Below are positions 47,441-57,154 of a stretch of DNA of 64,000 nucleotides, piece after piece; positions within the stretch are counted from its first letter, which is position 1; each line of letters opens with the position of its first letter. Origin of the DNA: Alphaproteobacteria bacterium (GTDB taxonomy: Bacteria; Pseudomonadota; Alphaproteobacteria; Caulobacterales; Parvularculaceae); contig JAUIMC010000011.1 in NCBI GenBank assembly GCA_030433215.1, forward strand, positions 62,001 to 126,000, written 5' to 3'. Under the pieces are notes generated by a model. It was not told the DNA's origin. It did not search any database and worked only from the letters and a program-made list of their open reading frames with translations. A program made the position numbers and the translations under genes.

Positions 47441-48312
47441 GGCTTTGTGATGTCGACCGGCAGGCCCGGCCGGAGCCCTTCGGGGTTTACGGGACGCGCT
47501 TCGATGAGAAAGACGAGCTTTTCGCGTTCGTCGAGACTGTAGATGACGGGCGGCGTAAATTGCGGCTCGCTCGCCACATAGGTGACGCGCGCGCGCCGTC
47601 CCGACGCGCAGCCGTCGCAGGCAAAGCCGATCTCCTGTCCCGGCCGGAAGGACGAGAGCAATTCCTCCGGCGCATAAAACCGCAGCTTCACGTTTTCTGG
47701 CGGCAGCAGCGCCGCAACGGGATCGCCGGCGGCGGCGACTTCGCCTTCACGCCGGAAAATCCGTTCAACGGTTCCGGCTTTCGGCGCCGTGACGGCGAGA
47801 TCGTCGAGGCGTTGCTGGGCGAAACCGGCCTGCGCCTCGGCGGACTGATAATCTTCCCTGGCCGCGTCGCGCTCGGCGCGAGCGCGCTCCAGACGCGCTT
47901 CCGCCGCTTTCAGGGCAGCGCGTTCATTGTCGAGCTTGGCTTTGGCGACATAGCCTTCCTTGTGCAGCTCTTCGGTGCGCGCAAAATCGAGAGAAGCGCG
48001 CTCGAGATCGGCCTCGGCTTCCATCACCGCCTTGGCGAGCGGACCCGTTTCATCGACGCGCTTTTCCGCCGACTTCGCGGCGGCCGATGCTTGTTTCACC
48101 TGATAGGCGGTCTTCTCCGCCTCCATTCTGAACAAAACATCCCCGGCGGCGACCGCATCGCCCGCCTCGACGAGAATTTCACTGACAACGCCCGTCTCCT
48201 GCGGCGCCATGTAAAGGGTTTCCGCCTCCACATAACCGGTGAGCCGGTCATCCGGCCCGCCCGAACAACCGGCCAGCAAAAGCGCGGCGCCTATGAACAG
48301 AAGTTTTCTCAT
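47437..48312 (-). CDS. HlyD-family periplasmic adaptor (YbhG-like), lipoprotein
   Basis: A 291-residue membrane fusion protein. The N-terminus is a lipoprotein signal with lipobox LLAGC at residue 16. A biotinyl-lipoyl-like half (VSEILVEAGDAVAAGDVLFRME), a long alpha-helical hairpin (about 70-170) and the second lipoyl half (VTAPKAGTVERIFRREGEVAAAGD) follow. It links the inner-membrane ABC pump to an outer-membrane channel that is not encoded here. Confidence 0.93.
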   Translation of the reverse strand: MRKLLFIGAALLLAGCSGGPDDRLTGYVEAETLYMAPQETGVVSEILVEAGDAVAAGDVLFRMEAEKTAYQVKQASAAAKSAEKRVDETGPLAKAVMEAEADLERASLDFARTEELHKEGYVAKAKLDNERAALKAAEARLERARAERDAAREDYQSAEAQAGFAQQRLDDLAVTAPKAGTVERIFRREGEVAAAGDPVAALLPPENVKLRFYAPEELLSSFRPGQEIGFACDGCASGRRARVTYVASEPQFTPPVIYSLDEREKLVFLIEARPVNPEGLRPGLPVDITKP

Positions 48313-48947
48313 CCCCGCGCAGCCAGTCCGTTCAGCAAAATGTCCGTATGCGCCTCAATGCGCGCCGCCGGCTCAAGCGGGCCTCGATCGCCAAGCAGGA
48401 AATGCGTGTAAAAGCCGTGAATGAAGATAGGACCGAGGAGCGAGCGCGCTGCAACGCCAGGCTCGCAAGGGCGGAAAACGCCCTGCTCCACGCCCGCCTT
48501 TACAAGCATCTCCGCCGCGCCGAGGCCCTGGTCCACGACATTCTCGCGATAAAAGGCGGCAAGGTCGGGATACCGGCTCGCCACCGACAGAACGAGACGC
48601 GGCACGGCGAATTTGCGCCGGTCGCCGGCAAGCTCCGTCAGACCGGCAATGATCATGCGCAAGGCGCCTTTGGGATCACTGACGCCCGCCTCGGCCATGG
48701 CGCGCAAATTCCGCGCTATCGGCGCGACTTCGCGCTCGATAAGACCGCGCAGGATCGCGTCCTTGGCGTCGAAATAAAGATAGACGCCGGCCTTGGAGAG
48801 TTTGGCTTCCTTGGCGATGTCCTCGACCCGGGCGGCGTCGAAGCCGTCCCGCTCGAAGATCGTCAGCGCCGCATCAAGAATCTCGTCCGGCCGGCTTTCG
48901 GCGCGCCGGCGCCATTTCGGCTTTTGCTCTCGGGCAGGCTCGGCCAT
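48309..48947 (-). CDS. TetR-family repressor of the ABC efflux operon
   Basis: A 212-residue regulator. The TetR helix-turn-helix lies at about 20-65 (ILDAALTIFERDGFDAARVEDIAKEAKLSKAGVYLYF, given here as its region), and the C-terminal ligand-binding part is helical. It is the first gene of the operon, with a palindromic site just upstream, so it probably represses its own pump genes, as CecR does for ybhGFSR. Confidence 0.92.
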   Translation of the reverse strand: MAEPAREQKPKWRRRAESRPDEILDAALTIFERDGFDAARVEDIAKEAKLSKAGVYLYFDAKDAILRGLIEREVAPIARNLRAMAEAGVSDPKGALRMIIAGLTELAGDRRKFAVPRLVLSVASRYPDLAAFYRENVVDQGLGAAEMLVKAGVEQGVFRPCEPGVAARSLLGPIFIHGFYTHFLLGDRGPLEPAARIEAHTDILLNGLAARG

Positions 48948-48967
48948 GTGGCCCCCGCAACAATAAC

Positions 48968-48981
48968 TTACTCGTCAGTCA
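48968..48981. promoter_or_regulatory. candidate TetR operator
   Basis: TTACTCGTCAGTCA, an imperfect dyad (ACT-CGTC-AGT core), lies 21-34 bases before the TetR gene start. An AT-rich ATATAC stretch follows on the forward strand. The sequence resembles operators of self-regulated TetR genes that contain TNACT-AGTNA halves. Confidence 0.4.
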
Positions 48982-49067
48982 TATACTCCGGCCCGTAAAG
49001 AATTCAATAAGGCCGCGCCCTTCATCGCAGATGACGGCCTGCGGCGGCTTGTCGTAGACTGCCCCCC

Positions 49068-49733
49068 ATGCCTCGCGATTCGGCCACGGCGATCCCCCTC
49101 GAGGACCTCTTAAAGGCCTATACGATCGGCTATTTTCCCATGGCCAGGGCCCGTGACGACGCCCAAGCTGTCTGGGTCCTCCCGGACGAGCGCGGCGTTA
49201 TTCCCCTGGAAAACCCGCATGTCCCGAAAAAACTGGCCAAATTTCTAAAAACCGAGCCCTTCGAGATCCGAATCAACACCGCTTTCGGAGAGGTCATCGC
49301 CGCCTGCGCCGAGGCGACAAACGCCCGGCCCGAGACCTGGATCAATGACGCGATCATCGAAGCCTATACCGAGCTTCACTATCGGGGCCGCGCCCATTCG
49401 GTCGAATGCTGGAAGGACGGCCGGCTTGTGGGCGGGCTTTACGGCGTCGTGATGGGCGCCGCCTTTTGCGGCGAGAGCATGTTTTCGCGAGAGACCGACG
49501 CCTCGAAAATCGCCATGCTGCATCTCATGGCGCGGCTAAAGATCGGCGGTTTTCATTTTGTCGACGCGCAGTTCTACAACGAACATCTCGTGCAGTTCGG
49601 CCTCATCGGAATACCGGACGCAGAGTATCAGATCATTCTGGCGAACGCGCTCGAGGCGGAGGCCGACTTTTTCGCTGCGCCCGATCAGCTGTCGGCGTCT
49701 TTGGTTTTGCAGTCGATCACCCAGACGTCATAG
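49068..49733 (+). CDS. aat: leucyl/phenylalanyl-tRNA-protein transferase
   Basis: Adds Leu or Phe to proteins with N-terminal Arg or Lys, marking them for ClpS-ClpAP (N-degron pathway). The 221 residues contain AYTIGYFPMA, the WINDAIIEAYTELHYRGRAHSVE block and FVDAQFYNEHLVQFG. In related genomes aat directly follows accC; here the ABC efflux operon intervenes. It overlaps the convergent DUF2155 gene by 49 bases. Confidence 0.95.
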   Translation: MPRDSATAIPLEDLLKAYTIGYFPMARARDDAQAVWVLPDERGVIPLENPHVPKKLAKFLKTEPFEIRINTAFGEVIAACAEATNARPETWINDAIIEAYTELHYRGRAHSVECWKDGRLVGGLYGVVMGAAFCGESMFSRETDASKIAMLHLMARLKIGGFHFVDAQFYNEHLVQFGLIGIPDAEYQIILANALEAEADFFAAPDQLSASLVLQSITQTS

Positions 49734-50350
49734 ACGGGATGTTCGAGCGCGTTGAGCGCCGGGCTCGACGCGAACATCCAGCCGCGGAATACATTGACGC
49801 CTTCAGCCTGCGGGCCTTCAAGCACCTCCGGCGCGGGCGTCAGCGCTTCATCGGCGCCGGCCTCGCTCGCCGCGACAACATCGCCGATCGGCTCGCCCGG
49901 CAGAACCTCGAGCTCTTCCGCCTCGATCTCGTCTTCCAGGATTTCCGGTTCCTGAACTTTGAGATCGCTTTGCAGGTTTTCATATTCCCGATCATAGATC
50001 TCGAGAAACGCGGTGGTTTCCGGAAATTCTTCGGGCGGGCGCTTGTCGCAGGTGCGCGGCAGAATTTCGAGCGACCCGAAGCGGGCGATTTCATTCATGC
50101 CGATTTCAAGATCGGTGTAGCGCGCCGTGATCTTGTTGAGCGCGCGCAAGGTGACCGAAACAGGCTCGCGCGCCTGCTCCTCGGAGACCCCGGCAAAGGG
50201 ATCGTCTTCCGAGCGGGAGAGCGCGTCGAGTTCGCTTAACGGTTCTTCATCGGCCTCATCGCCGGCCGGCGTCTGCTGCGCGGCGAGCGGCGCGCAAACA
50301 AGCATTGCCGCCGCAAGAAAAGGAACGCCGAGGCGATGAACGCAACGCAT
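49685..50350 (-). CDS. DUF2155 exported protein
   Basis: A protein of 221 residues with signal peptide (about 1-24, ending APLAAQ). The DUF2155 core has VTLRALNKITARYTDLEI, the conserved CDKRPPEE cysteine region and a C-terminal FRGWMFASSPALNALEHPVYDVWVIDC. Between them lies an acidic insert of about 60 residues (EDEIEAEELEV) that ordinary members lack. DUF2155 genes sit beside aat and accC across alphaproteobacteria; function is unknown. Start ATG overlaps the mlaD stop as TGATG. Confidence 0.88.
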   Translation of the reverse strand: MRCVHRLGVPFLAAAMLVCAPLAAQQTPAGDEADEEPLSELDALSRSEDDPFAGVSEEQAREPVSVTLRALNKITARYTDLEIGMNEIARFGSLEILPRTCDKRPPEEFPETTAFLEIYDREYENLQSDLKVQEPEILEDEIEAEELEVLPGEPIGDVVAASEAGADEALTPAPEVLEGPQAEGVNVFRGWMFASSPALNALEHPVYDVWVIDCKTKDADS

Positions 50351-50853
50351 CAAAAGTCTCCAAGAGGATCGGCGTCTTCGTTTTTATTGTCGTTTTTGCC
50401 GCCGCCGGACGCCTGGTTGGTGAAAGCCTGAACGGCGAGCCCGAGAAGGTCGACCGAGCCTTGCGTGATCGTGATCTTATCGCCGGACCGCAGCATCTCT
50501 TCCGCCGCGCCAGGTTCAATCGAAATATGCGCGCCGCCGAGAATGCCGTCGGAAACGACTTTCGCGACCGAATCTTCCGGGATCGCCACATTGCCGTCGA
50601 TGGCGAGCTCCACATTCGCTTCATAAGTCTGCGGATCGAGACTGTTCGCCGCAACTGATCCGATCTTCACGCCGGCGATCCTGACTTCCGATCCGACCGT
50701 CACGCCGTCGACGCGGCCGAAGACGGCGCCGACCCGGTAATGATCGCCGCCGAGGCCCTTGCCGCTGACCCCATACGCATAGGCGAGAAACGCCGCGGCC
50801 ACGGCGATGACGACGGCTCCGACAACGGTTTCGAAAAATCCGGCGCGGCTCAT
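50350..50853 (-). CDS. mlaD: MlaD-family lipid transport protein
   Basis: A 167-residue protein with one N-terminal membrane helix (about 7-28) and an MCE domain (DGVTVGSEVRIAGVKIGSV, SDGILGGAHISIEPG). MlaD forms a hexameric ring carrying phospholipid between the MlaFE transporter and MlaC. No mlaF, mlaE or mlaC is nearby; they are usually elsewhere in alphaproteobacteria. A Gly/Asn/Asp-rich tail follows the ring domain. Confidence 0.92.
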   Translation of the reverse strand: MSRAGFFETVVGAVVIAVAAAFLAYAYGVSGKGLGGDHYRVGAVFGRVDGVTVGSEVRIAGVKIGSVAANSLDPQTYEANVELAIDGNVAIPEDSVAKVVSDGILGGAHISIEPGAAEEMLRSGDKITITQGSVDLLGLAVQAFTNQASGGGKNDNKNEDADPLGDF

Positions 50854-50890
50854 GAACTCGCCTCCTGTTTCCAGCCTCTCCGCTCAGCGC

Positions 50891-51301
50891 TTATGCGTTG
50901 TCCGGCGTCCAGGCTTCATAATCGTCATTCACATCCGCCGGACCGCCCGGGCGAGAAAGGCTGCCCTTGGGATGATAGGCGAGCGGCGTGCCGGTCATAT
51001 TCGGCAGATGATCCTTCTCGAAGGCGCGGCGCGTCAAGGGCGCAACCGTCGGGGCTTCCTCAAAGGTGTGATGCAGCCAGCCATGCCACTCGGAAGGCAC
51101 GCGCGAGGCCTCGGCGACGCCATGGTAAACCACCCAGCGGCGCCGGCGCTTGCCGTCGCTGCCCGGCAGCGAGCCGTCCTTTTCCTCATAATAGCGGTTG
51201 CCCTGCTCGTCGGTCCCGACAAGGCTTGCCCCCCTGCGCCAGAGGGTGAAGGAGGTGCCGAAGGTGGTCGAATTCCACCAGGTGAAAAACTGTGAAAACA
51301 T
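50891..51301 (-). CDS. NDUFA12-like complex I accessory subunit
   Basis: A 136-residue protein matching the mitochondrial NDUFA12/B17.2 subunit found in alphaproteobacterial respiratory complex I. Conserved parts are FTWWNSTTFGTSFTLWRRG, GNRYYEEKDG, RRWVVYHG, WHGWLHHTFEE and HLPNMTGTPLAYHPKGS. It lies upstream of mlaD on the same strand. The main nuo operon is not in the window, which is normal. Confidence 0.95.
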   Translation of the reverse strand: MFSQFFTWWNSTTFGTSFTLWRRGASLVGTDEQGNRYYEEKDGSLPGSDGKRRRRWVVYHGVAEASRVPSEWHGWLHHTFEEAPTVAPLTRRAFEKDHLPNMTGTPLAYHPKGSLSRPGGPADVNDDYEAWTPDNA

Positions 51302-51506
51302 GCGGGATTCCCGAACTCCTGAGGGCGAGCTTAGCCCCTTTAAGCGGCGCGAATATGGCGCCCGTCGCCGGGACCCGCAAGAGAGCCCTCAGAACCCGCA
51401 TGACGGGCGCTTTTCCCTTGAATCCCCGAGAAAACGGGTGGAGCCAGTAGCGGCGAATGACTATATTTAGGGTCGGCGTGACAATTCCGCCCCAAGAGAA
51501 GGTTCT

Positions 51507-54500
51507 ATGCGTATCGACCGCCGCTTTTCGGAAGGAAAAGGCGCGCCCTATGGCGGCGTCGTCTTCCGGCGCGCGGATTCGGAGATCAGGACGCTTGCCG
51601 GCGAGATTATCTTCGAAATGCGCGATCTGGAGGTCCCCAAGGCCTGGAGCCAGACCGCGGTCGACATCCTCGCCCAGAAATATCTGAGAAAGGCCGGCGT
51701 CCCCGCCAGGACCAGGCGGGTGAAGGAAAAGGGCGTGCCCGATTTCCTCCAGCGCTCCATGCCGGACGTGGCGGCGCTCGCCAAAATGCCCGCCGACGAA
51801 CGCTATGGGCCCGAGACCTCCGCGAAACAGATTTTCGACCGCATGGCCGGCGCCTGGGCCTATTGGGGCTGGAAAGGCGGCTATTTCGACGATGAGGACG
51901 CCGCGCTCGCCTTCATGGACGAGATGCGGGCCATGCTGGCGCTTCAGATCGGCGCGCCGAACTCCCCGCAATGGTTCAACACCGGGCTTCACTGGGCCTA
52001 TGGCATCGACGCCGCCGGCCAGGGCCATTTCTATGTGGACCACGCCACCGGCGCGCTCATGGAATCCGACAGCGCCTATGAGCGCCCGCAGCCCCACGCC
52101 TGTTTCATCCAGTCCGTCGACGACAGCCTCACCGGCGACGGCGGCGTCATGGATTTGTGGAAGCGCGAAGCGCTGCTGTTCAAATACGGCTCCGGCTCGG
52201 GCACGAACTTTTCGAATATTCGCGGCGCCGACGAGCCGCTGTCGAGCGGCGGCAAGAGCTCCGGCCTTTTGAGCTTCCTCAAGGTCGGCGACGCGGCGGC
52301 CGGCGCGGTCAAATCCGGCGGCACCACGCGGCGCGCGGCGAAAATGGTGGTCGTCGACATCGACCACCCGGACATAGAAGACTTCGTTTCCTGGAAAACG
52401 CGCGAGGAAGAAAAGGTCGCGGCGCTCGTCGCCGGCTCGCGGATGCTCGCCAGGCACCTGCCGCGCGTGCTCGAAGCCTGCTGGCAAGGCGAAGGCAAGG
52501 CGGGCGATGATCAGGCTGCGCGCTTCGACCCGAAACAGAACGAAGTCCTGAAAGCCGCCGTTAAAGACGCGCGCAAAGCCTTCGTTCCCGACGCCTCGAT
52601 CCGCCGGGTGATCGATTTCGCCCGCCAGGGCTATCGCCGCATCGATGTGGACATGTTCGATCTCGACTGGGATTCGGAAGCCTACCGCACCGTTTCAGGC
52701 CAGAACGCCAACAATTCCGTGCGCGTCAGCGACGCTTTTCTTCAGGCGGTGAATGACGACGCGACCTGGTCGCTGACGCGGCGCACCGATGGCGAAACGA
52801 CGAAAACGCTCCGCGCGCGGGCGCTGTGGAGCAATATCTGCTCGGCGGCCTGGACCTGCGCTGATCCCGGCCTGCAATTCCATGACACCATCAACGCCTG
52901 GCACACCTGCCCCGCCGGCGGCGACATTCGCGCCTCCAATCCGTGCTCGGAATATATGTTCCTCGACGACACGGCCTGCAACCTCGCCTCGCTCAACCTT
53001 CTGAAGTTCAAGACCGAGGCGGGCTTCGACGCGGATCTCTTTGAGCACGCCTGCCGCCTGTGGACGCTGAGCCTCGAAATCTCCGTCCTGATGGCGCAAT
53101 ACCCGTCCTCGGAAATCGCGCGCCGGTCTTACGATTACAGGACGCTCGGCCTCGGCTTCGCCAATCTCGGCGGGCTTTTGATGTCATCGGGCATCGCCTA
53201 TGACAGCGAGGAAGGCCGCGCCGCGGCCGCAGGGGTTTCCGCGCTGATGACCGGCGCCGCCTATCGCGCCTCTGCGGAAATGGCCTCGACGGTCGGGCCC
53301 TTCCCGCAATTTTCTGACAATCGCGACGCCATGCTCCGCGTTCTGCGCAATCACCGCCGCGCCTCCTGCGGCACGGCGATCGGCGGCGCCTTCGAGGGCC
53401 TCACGGTCGAGCCCATGCTCTTCGACGCAAACGCCTGCCCGTGGAGCGCGCTCACGGAAGCCGCGCGCCGGGTGTGGAACGAGGCTTACGAACTCGGAAC
53501 CATTAACGGCTTCCGCAATGCCCAGGTTTCCGTCGTCGCGCCCACCGGCACCATCGGCCTCGTGATGGACTGCGACACAACCGGAATCGAGCCGGACTTT
53601 GCGCTGGTCAAATTTAAAAAACTCGCCGGCGGCGGCATGTTGAAGATCGTCAACCGCTCCGTCCCCGCCGCACTGAAATCGCTCGGCTATGCCGACACGG
53701 AGATCGAGGACATCGGCTATTACGCAGCCGGACGCGGCACGCTCGAGGGCGCACCCGGCGTCTCGCTGGTCGATCTGCGCGGCGAAGGCTTCGAGGACCG
53801 TCATATCAAGGCGCTCGAAGACCGGCTGAAAACCGCTTTCGATCTCACCTACGCCTTTACGCCGCAGGCGCTGGGCGAGGATTTCTGCGTGCATGTGCTC
53901 GGCATGCGCGAAAGCGAACTGGCGCTCACCGGCTATGAGGTCCTGCGGTTCCTCGGCTTTACCGACGAGGAAATCCATCAGGCCAATCTTTTCTGTTGCG
54001 GAGCCATGACCGTCGAGGGCGCGCCGCATCTGAAACAGGAACACTATCCGGTCTTTGATTGCGCGACGCCTTGCGGGCGCATCGGGACGCGCGCCCTGCC
54101 CGTCGAGGCGCATCTGAAAATGATGGCGGCGGCGCAGCCCTTCATCTCCGGCGCGATCTCGAAGACCGTGAACCTGCCCAATTACGCAAGCATCGGTGAC
54201 TGCGCCAAGTCCTACATGCTCGCCTGGCGGCTGGGCCTTAAATCCATCGCGCTTTATCGCGACGGCTCAAAACTGTCGCAGCCGCTTGCCGCCGCCCTTC
54301 TGGCGCCGCAAAGCGCGGAAGAAGAAGACGACATCGAAGCGGAAATCGCCGAGGCGCCGGCGGCGGAAAAATCGAAAATCGTCGCCGAACGCATTGTCGA
54401 GCGCATCATCGAAAGAACGCCCGGGCGCCGGCGCCTGCCCGACCGGCGCAAGGGCTATATTCAAAAAGCCATTGTCGGTGGCCACAAGGTCTATCTTCAC

Positions 54501-55265
54501 ACCGGCGAATTCGACGACGGCGAGCTCGGCGAAGTCTTCATCGACATGCACAAGGAAGGCGCGGCCTTCCGCTCCTTGATGAACAATTTCGCCATCGCCG
54601 TGTCGCTCGGCCTGCAATATGGCGTGCCGCTCGAGGAATTTGTCGACGCATACGTCTTCACGCGCTTCGAACCGGCAGGGCCCGTGCAGGGCAACGATCA
54701 GATCAAGAATGCAACGTCGATCCTCGACTATATTTTCCGCGAGCTTGCGATCTCCTATCTCGGCCGCGCCGACCTTGCGCATGTCCATCCGGAAGAGACC
54801 GCCATCGATTCCATCGGCCGCGGCGTCGACGAGGAAAAGACCCAGGCCGATGCGACGAGGCTGATCTCGAAAGGCTTCTCACGCTCCACCGTCACCGACA
54901 ATCTCGTCATCCTCAGAGGCGGCGATTTCGATCGCTTGCGCCATTCGGCCAATGAAGCCGGCAGGCCTCAGCCCCGGGAGCAAGACGAGGACGAAGAAGA
55001 CATCGAAGTGGAAATCGAAGAACCCGAGGAACAGATCCGCGCCGAAAGCGCGCCTGAAATCGAGGCGCAGGTCGCCAAACTCGCCGACGCGGTCAACCAG
55101 AAGGCGCCGCGCGGCGTCCTGGCGACGCCCGGCGGCGCGCGCACCGAAGCGCGCATCAAGGGCTATGAAGGCGACGCCTGTCCCGAATGCGGCCAGTTCA
55201 CGCTGGTCCGGAACGGCGCCTGCCTCAGATGCGACAGTTGCGGCGCTTCCACCGGATGCTCGTAA
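51507..55265 (+). CDS. nrdJ: adenosylcobalamin-dependent (class II) ribonucleotide reductase
   Basis: A 1252-residue NrdJ reducing ribonucleotides with B12, independent of oxygen. The catalytic barrel has [15 protein letters not shown] with the active-site cysteines and the loop [25 protein letters not shown] domain (about 985-1100) and a C-terminal zinc-ribbon-type tail (CPECG and CDSCG) follow. The length is that of the alphaproteobacterial long form. AGAAGG precedes the ATG. I saw no cobalamin riboswitch or NrdR box in the 205-base leader. Confidence 0.97.
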   Translation: MRIDRRFSEGKGAPYGGVVFRRADSEIRTLAGEIIFEMRDLEVPKAWSQTAVDILAQKYLRKAGVPARTRRVKEKGVPDFLQRSMPDVAALAKMPADERYGPETSAKQIFDRMAGAWAYWGWKGGYFDDEDAALAFMDEMRAMLALQIGAPNSPQWFNTGLHWAYGIDAAGQGHFYVDHATGALMESDSAYERPQPHACFIQSVDDSLTGDGGVMDLWKREALLFKYGSGSGTNFSNIRGADEPLSSGGKSSGLLSFLKVGDAAAGAVKSGGTTRRAAKMVVVDIDHPDIEDFVSWKTREEEKVAALVAGSRMLARHLPRVLEACWQGEGKAGDDQAARFDPKQNEVLKAAVKDARKAFVPDASIRRVIDFARQGYRRIDVDMFDLDWDSEAYRTVSGQNANNSVRVSDAFLQAVNDDATWSLTRRTDGETTKTLRARALWSNICSAAWTCADPGLQFHDTINAWHTCPAGGDIRASNPCSEYMFLDDTACNLASLNLLKFKTEAGFDADLFEHACRLWTLSLEISVLMAQYPSSEIARRSYDYRTLGLGFANLGGLLMSSGIAYDSEEGRAAAAGVSALMTGAAYRASAEMASTVGPFPQFSDNRDAMLRVLRNHRRASCGTAIGGAFEGLTVEPMLFDANACPWSALTEAARRVWNEAYELGTINGFRNAQVSVVAPTGTIGLVMDCDTTGIEPDFALVKFKKLAGGGMLKIVNRSVPAALKSLGYADTEIEDIGYYAAGRGTLEGAPGVSLVDLRGEGFEDRHIKALEDRLKTAFDLTYAFTPQALGEDFCVHVLGMRESELALTGYEVLRFLGFTDEEIHQANLFCCGAMTVEGAPHLKQEHYPVFDCATPCGRIGTRALPVEAHLKMMAAAQPFISGAISKTVNLPNYASIGDCAKSYMLAWRLGLKSIALYRDGSKLSQPLAAALLAPQSAEEEDDIEAEIAEAPAAEKSKIVAERIVERIIERTPGRRRLPDRRKGYIQKAIVGGHKVYLHTGEFDDGELGEVFIDMHKEGAAFRSLMNNFAIAVSLGLQYGVPLEEFVDAYVFTRFEPAGPVQGNDQIKNATSILDYIFRELAISYLGRADLAHVHPEETAIDSIGRGVDEEKTQADATRLISKGFSRSTVTDNLVILRGGDFDRLRHSANEAGRPQPREQDEDEEDIEVEIEEPEEQIRAESAPEIEAQVAKLADAVNQKAPRGVLATPGGARTEARIKGYEGDACPECGQFTLVRNGACLRCDSCGASTGCS

Positions 55266-55378
55266 CCTTGCGTTAAGACTTTAGCGCCAACGCGCAAATT
55301 CGAATTTCATCCTTAATCGAACGTTGACCCGCCCGGGCCTATTTTGGCGCAATACCAGAATCCGGGGAGTCCGCCGCG

Positions 55379-56239
55379 ATGAAGTTGATCGCGCTCATTA
55401 TTGTCCTGATGATCGCCGTCCTTTCGGTGGTGGCGACGGTTACGCCTGGCTCCAAAAACTACCAGAAAAAAAACCCCGTGGTCGAAGTCGCCGAAATCGG
55501 CAAGGAGTTCGCCAAACCGCTGACCCAGGTCGATCAGATCGGGCCCGAGCTTGAAAAGGTGCTCGACGGCGCCGGCGTGAAGCTCCCGGTGCTCGCTGTC
55601 GGCAAGCTGGAAAAAGAGGCCGACCTCAAACATGCGGTCCAGGATTTCAACGGGTCGGTCTTCTCCAATATGGACCTGCCGAAAACCAACTTCGCCAGCT
55701 CCTATATATCGAATGCGCAATTCAATCAGGCGCTCTTGGACGGCGCCAGCCTTGAAGGCGCAACCGGCGAAATGGTGAACTTCAACGGCGCGCGGATGGC
55801 CAAGTCCAATCTCAATGCGGCGATGTTCCGGAGCTCGGATTTTTCCGGCGCTGAAATGCGCGAGACCAAAGCAAGAGGCGCCGATTTCACCGGCTCGCAA
55901 TTCGTCGACGCCGATCTTTCCTTTGCAAGCTTCGCCGGTGCAAAGCTTGCCGACGCGGATTTTCGCGCCGCTTACGGCGCAGGCGCCTCTTTCGTCGGCG
56001 CCGAGATGGCGGGCGCGCATTTTGAAGGCGCGGACCTGACGGGCGTGCGGTTCGGGGCGGCCAATCTCGGCAAGACGCTGTTCGCCGGCGCCAATCTCAA
56101 AGCCGCAACCTTCGACGGCGCAAAGCTTTATGGCGCGGACTTTTCCGCGGCGGTCAATCTGACGACGGAACAGCTGGCGAAAGCCTGTATCTCCGCCGAT
56201 ACGAAACTGCCTGAAGGCGTGACGGCGCCGCGCTGCTAG
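55379..56239 (+). CDS. membrane-anchored pentapeptide-repeat protein
   Basis: A 286-residue protein with one N-terminal hydrophobic segment (about 2-20, uncleaved anchor or signal) and a linker. From about residue 95 to 260 it has A(D/N)LXX-type repeats (NFASS, ADFTG, ADLSF, ASFAG, ANLGK, ANLKA) that should fold as a right-handed quadrilateral beta-helix. The last 25 residues with two cysteines close it. Pentapeptide-repeat proteins bind DNA gyrase or act as scaffolds; a periplasmic-facing one is probably structural. Confidence 0.88.
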   Translation: MKLIALIIVLMIAVLSVVATVTPGSKNYQKKNPVVEVAEIGKEFAKPLTQVDQIGPELEKVLDGAGVKLPVLAVGKLEKEADLKHAVQDFNGSVFSNMDLPKTNFASSYISNAQFNQALLDGASLEGATGEMVNFNGARMAKSNLNAAMFRSSDFSGAEMRETKARGADFTGSQFVDADLSFASFAGAKLADADFRAAYGAGASFVGAEMAGAHFEGADLTGVRFGAANLGKTLFAGANLKAATFDGAKLYGADFSAAVNLTTEQLAKACISADTKLPEGVTAPRC

Positions 56240-56244
56240 ACGGC

Positions 56245-57075
56245 TTACGCCGTCAGACTGTCGTCTTCCCTGTCATCGCGATCTTTACCGAGCTCCGTCG
56301 CATCGAGCGCGTCGAGAACCGCAAGCGCCGTGGCGCTCATGGCGGTGGAGACCGGCTTTTTCACAGGCGATGCAAACGCATCGACAATCTGATGCATGTA
56401 ATTCTTCACCGGCGATACGCGTTGCCCTGCCGGGGAGCCGCTAACCGCCTCCGGCGCCGCTGCTTTGCCGCCCATGGATTGCGCAATGGAGGCGACGACC
56501 TCGCCAACGCTTTTGGCGCGCGCGCCGTCATAAAACACCGGCCTGTTCGCCGCCGCGGCCTGGGGCAAGAGATCCGCGGCTTTTACATTCGACGCCGCGG
56601 ATAAAAGCTTCACCGCGCCCGAGGGGCCAAGGAAATGCGCCGTATAAAGATCGGCGCTGGACGCGGCGCGTCCCAGTCTCGTTTCGAGCATGGTTTTGTT
56701 TTCATTCGCGAGTTCGCCCGCCATGGCTGACGCCGCATCGGCATTGAAGCGCAGGTTGAGAATTTTTTCGCGGGCGGCTGGGTCCGCTACGTCATAGCGG
56801 CCATTCGCATTCTGCTTGATCGCGTTCGCCGCCGCGCCGAGCCCGTGTTCGGCGCCGTATTTCTTCACCGTCGAAAGCCAGGTCTGTTCGATAAACTGGA
56901 AAAGGCCGGCCGCGCTCGACGTCTTGGCCTGCGCATTCGGATCGAAGCCGCTTTCGCGCGCCGCCATCTTCATCAGAAAATCGAAGCCCGCGCCTGTGGA
57001 CGCGCTGGCGCGTTTTACCGCGCCGGTCACGAGCGCAGTTCCGGCCGTCCCGGCTGCGGCGATTTCCGTCGTCAT
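56245..57075 (-). CDS. SLT-domain lytic transglycosylase without signal peptide
   Basis: A 276-residue protein. The SLT domain starts near residue 28 with FLMKMAARESGFDPNA, whose Glu is the catalytic residue, and SSAAGLFQFIEQTW. The C-terminal half has LYTAHFLGPSGAVKLL and NRPVFYDGARAKSV, then a disordered end. No signal peptide is visible at the ATG, unlike housekeeping transglycosylases. This is seen in flagellar transglycosylases exported by other routes and in phage or GTA endolysins. It lies near a GTA-type holin, with thiO between. Confidence 0.85.
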   Translation of the reverse strand: MTTEIAAAGTAGTALVTGAVKRASASTGAGFDFLMKMAARESGFDPNAQAKTSSAAGLFQFIEQTWLSTVKKYGAEHGLGAAANAIKQNANGRYDVADPAAREKILNLRFNADAASAMAGELANENKTMLETRLGRAASSADLYTAHFLGPSGAVKLLSAASNVKAADLLPQAAAANRPVFYDGARAKSVGEVVASIAQSMGGKAAAPEAVSGSPAGQRVSPVKNYMHQIVDAFASPVKKPVSTAMSATALAVLDALDATELGKDRDDREDDSLTA

Positions 57076-57154
57076 GATGAGCCCCTGATCCGGCGCAACA
57101 AAGCCTAAATCTGGCGGTCAAATGTCAATAAAGCGCTAACCATGTTGCGCCGGC

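Noticed and set aside
51302-51506. Possible cobalamin riboswitch or NrdR box before nrdJ
   Set aside because: No B12-box core or NrdR palindromes were recognisable in the leader.
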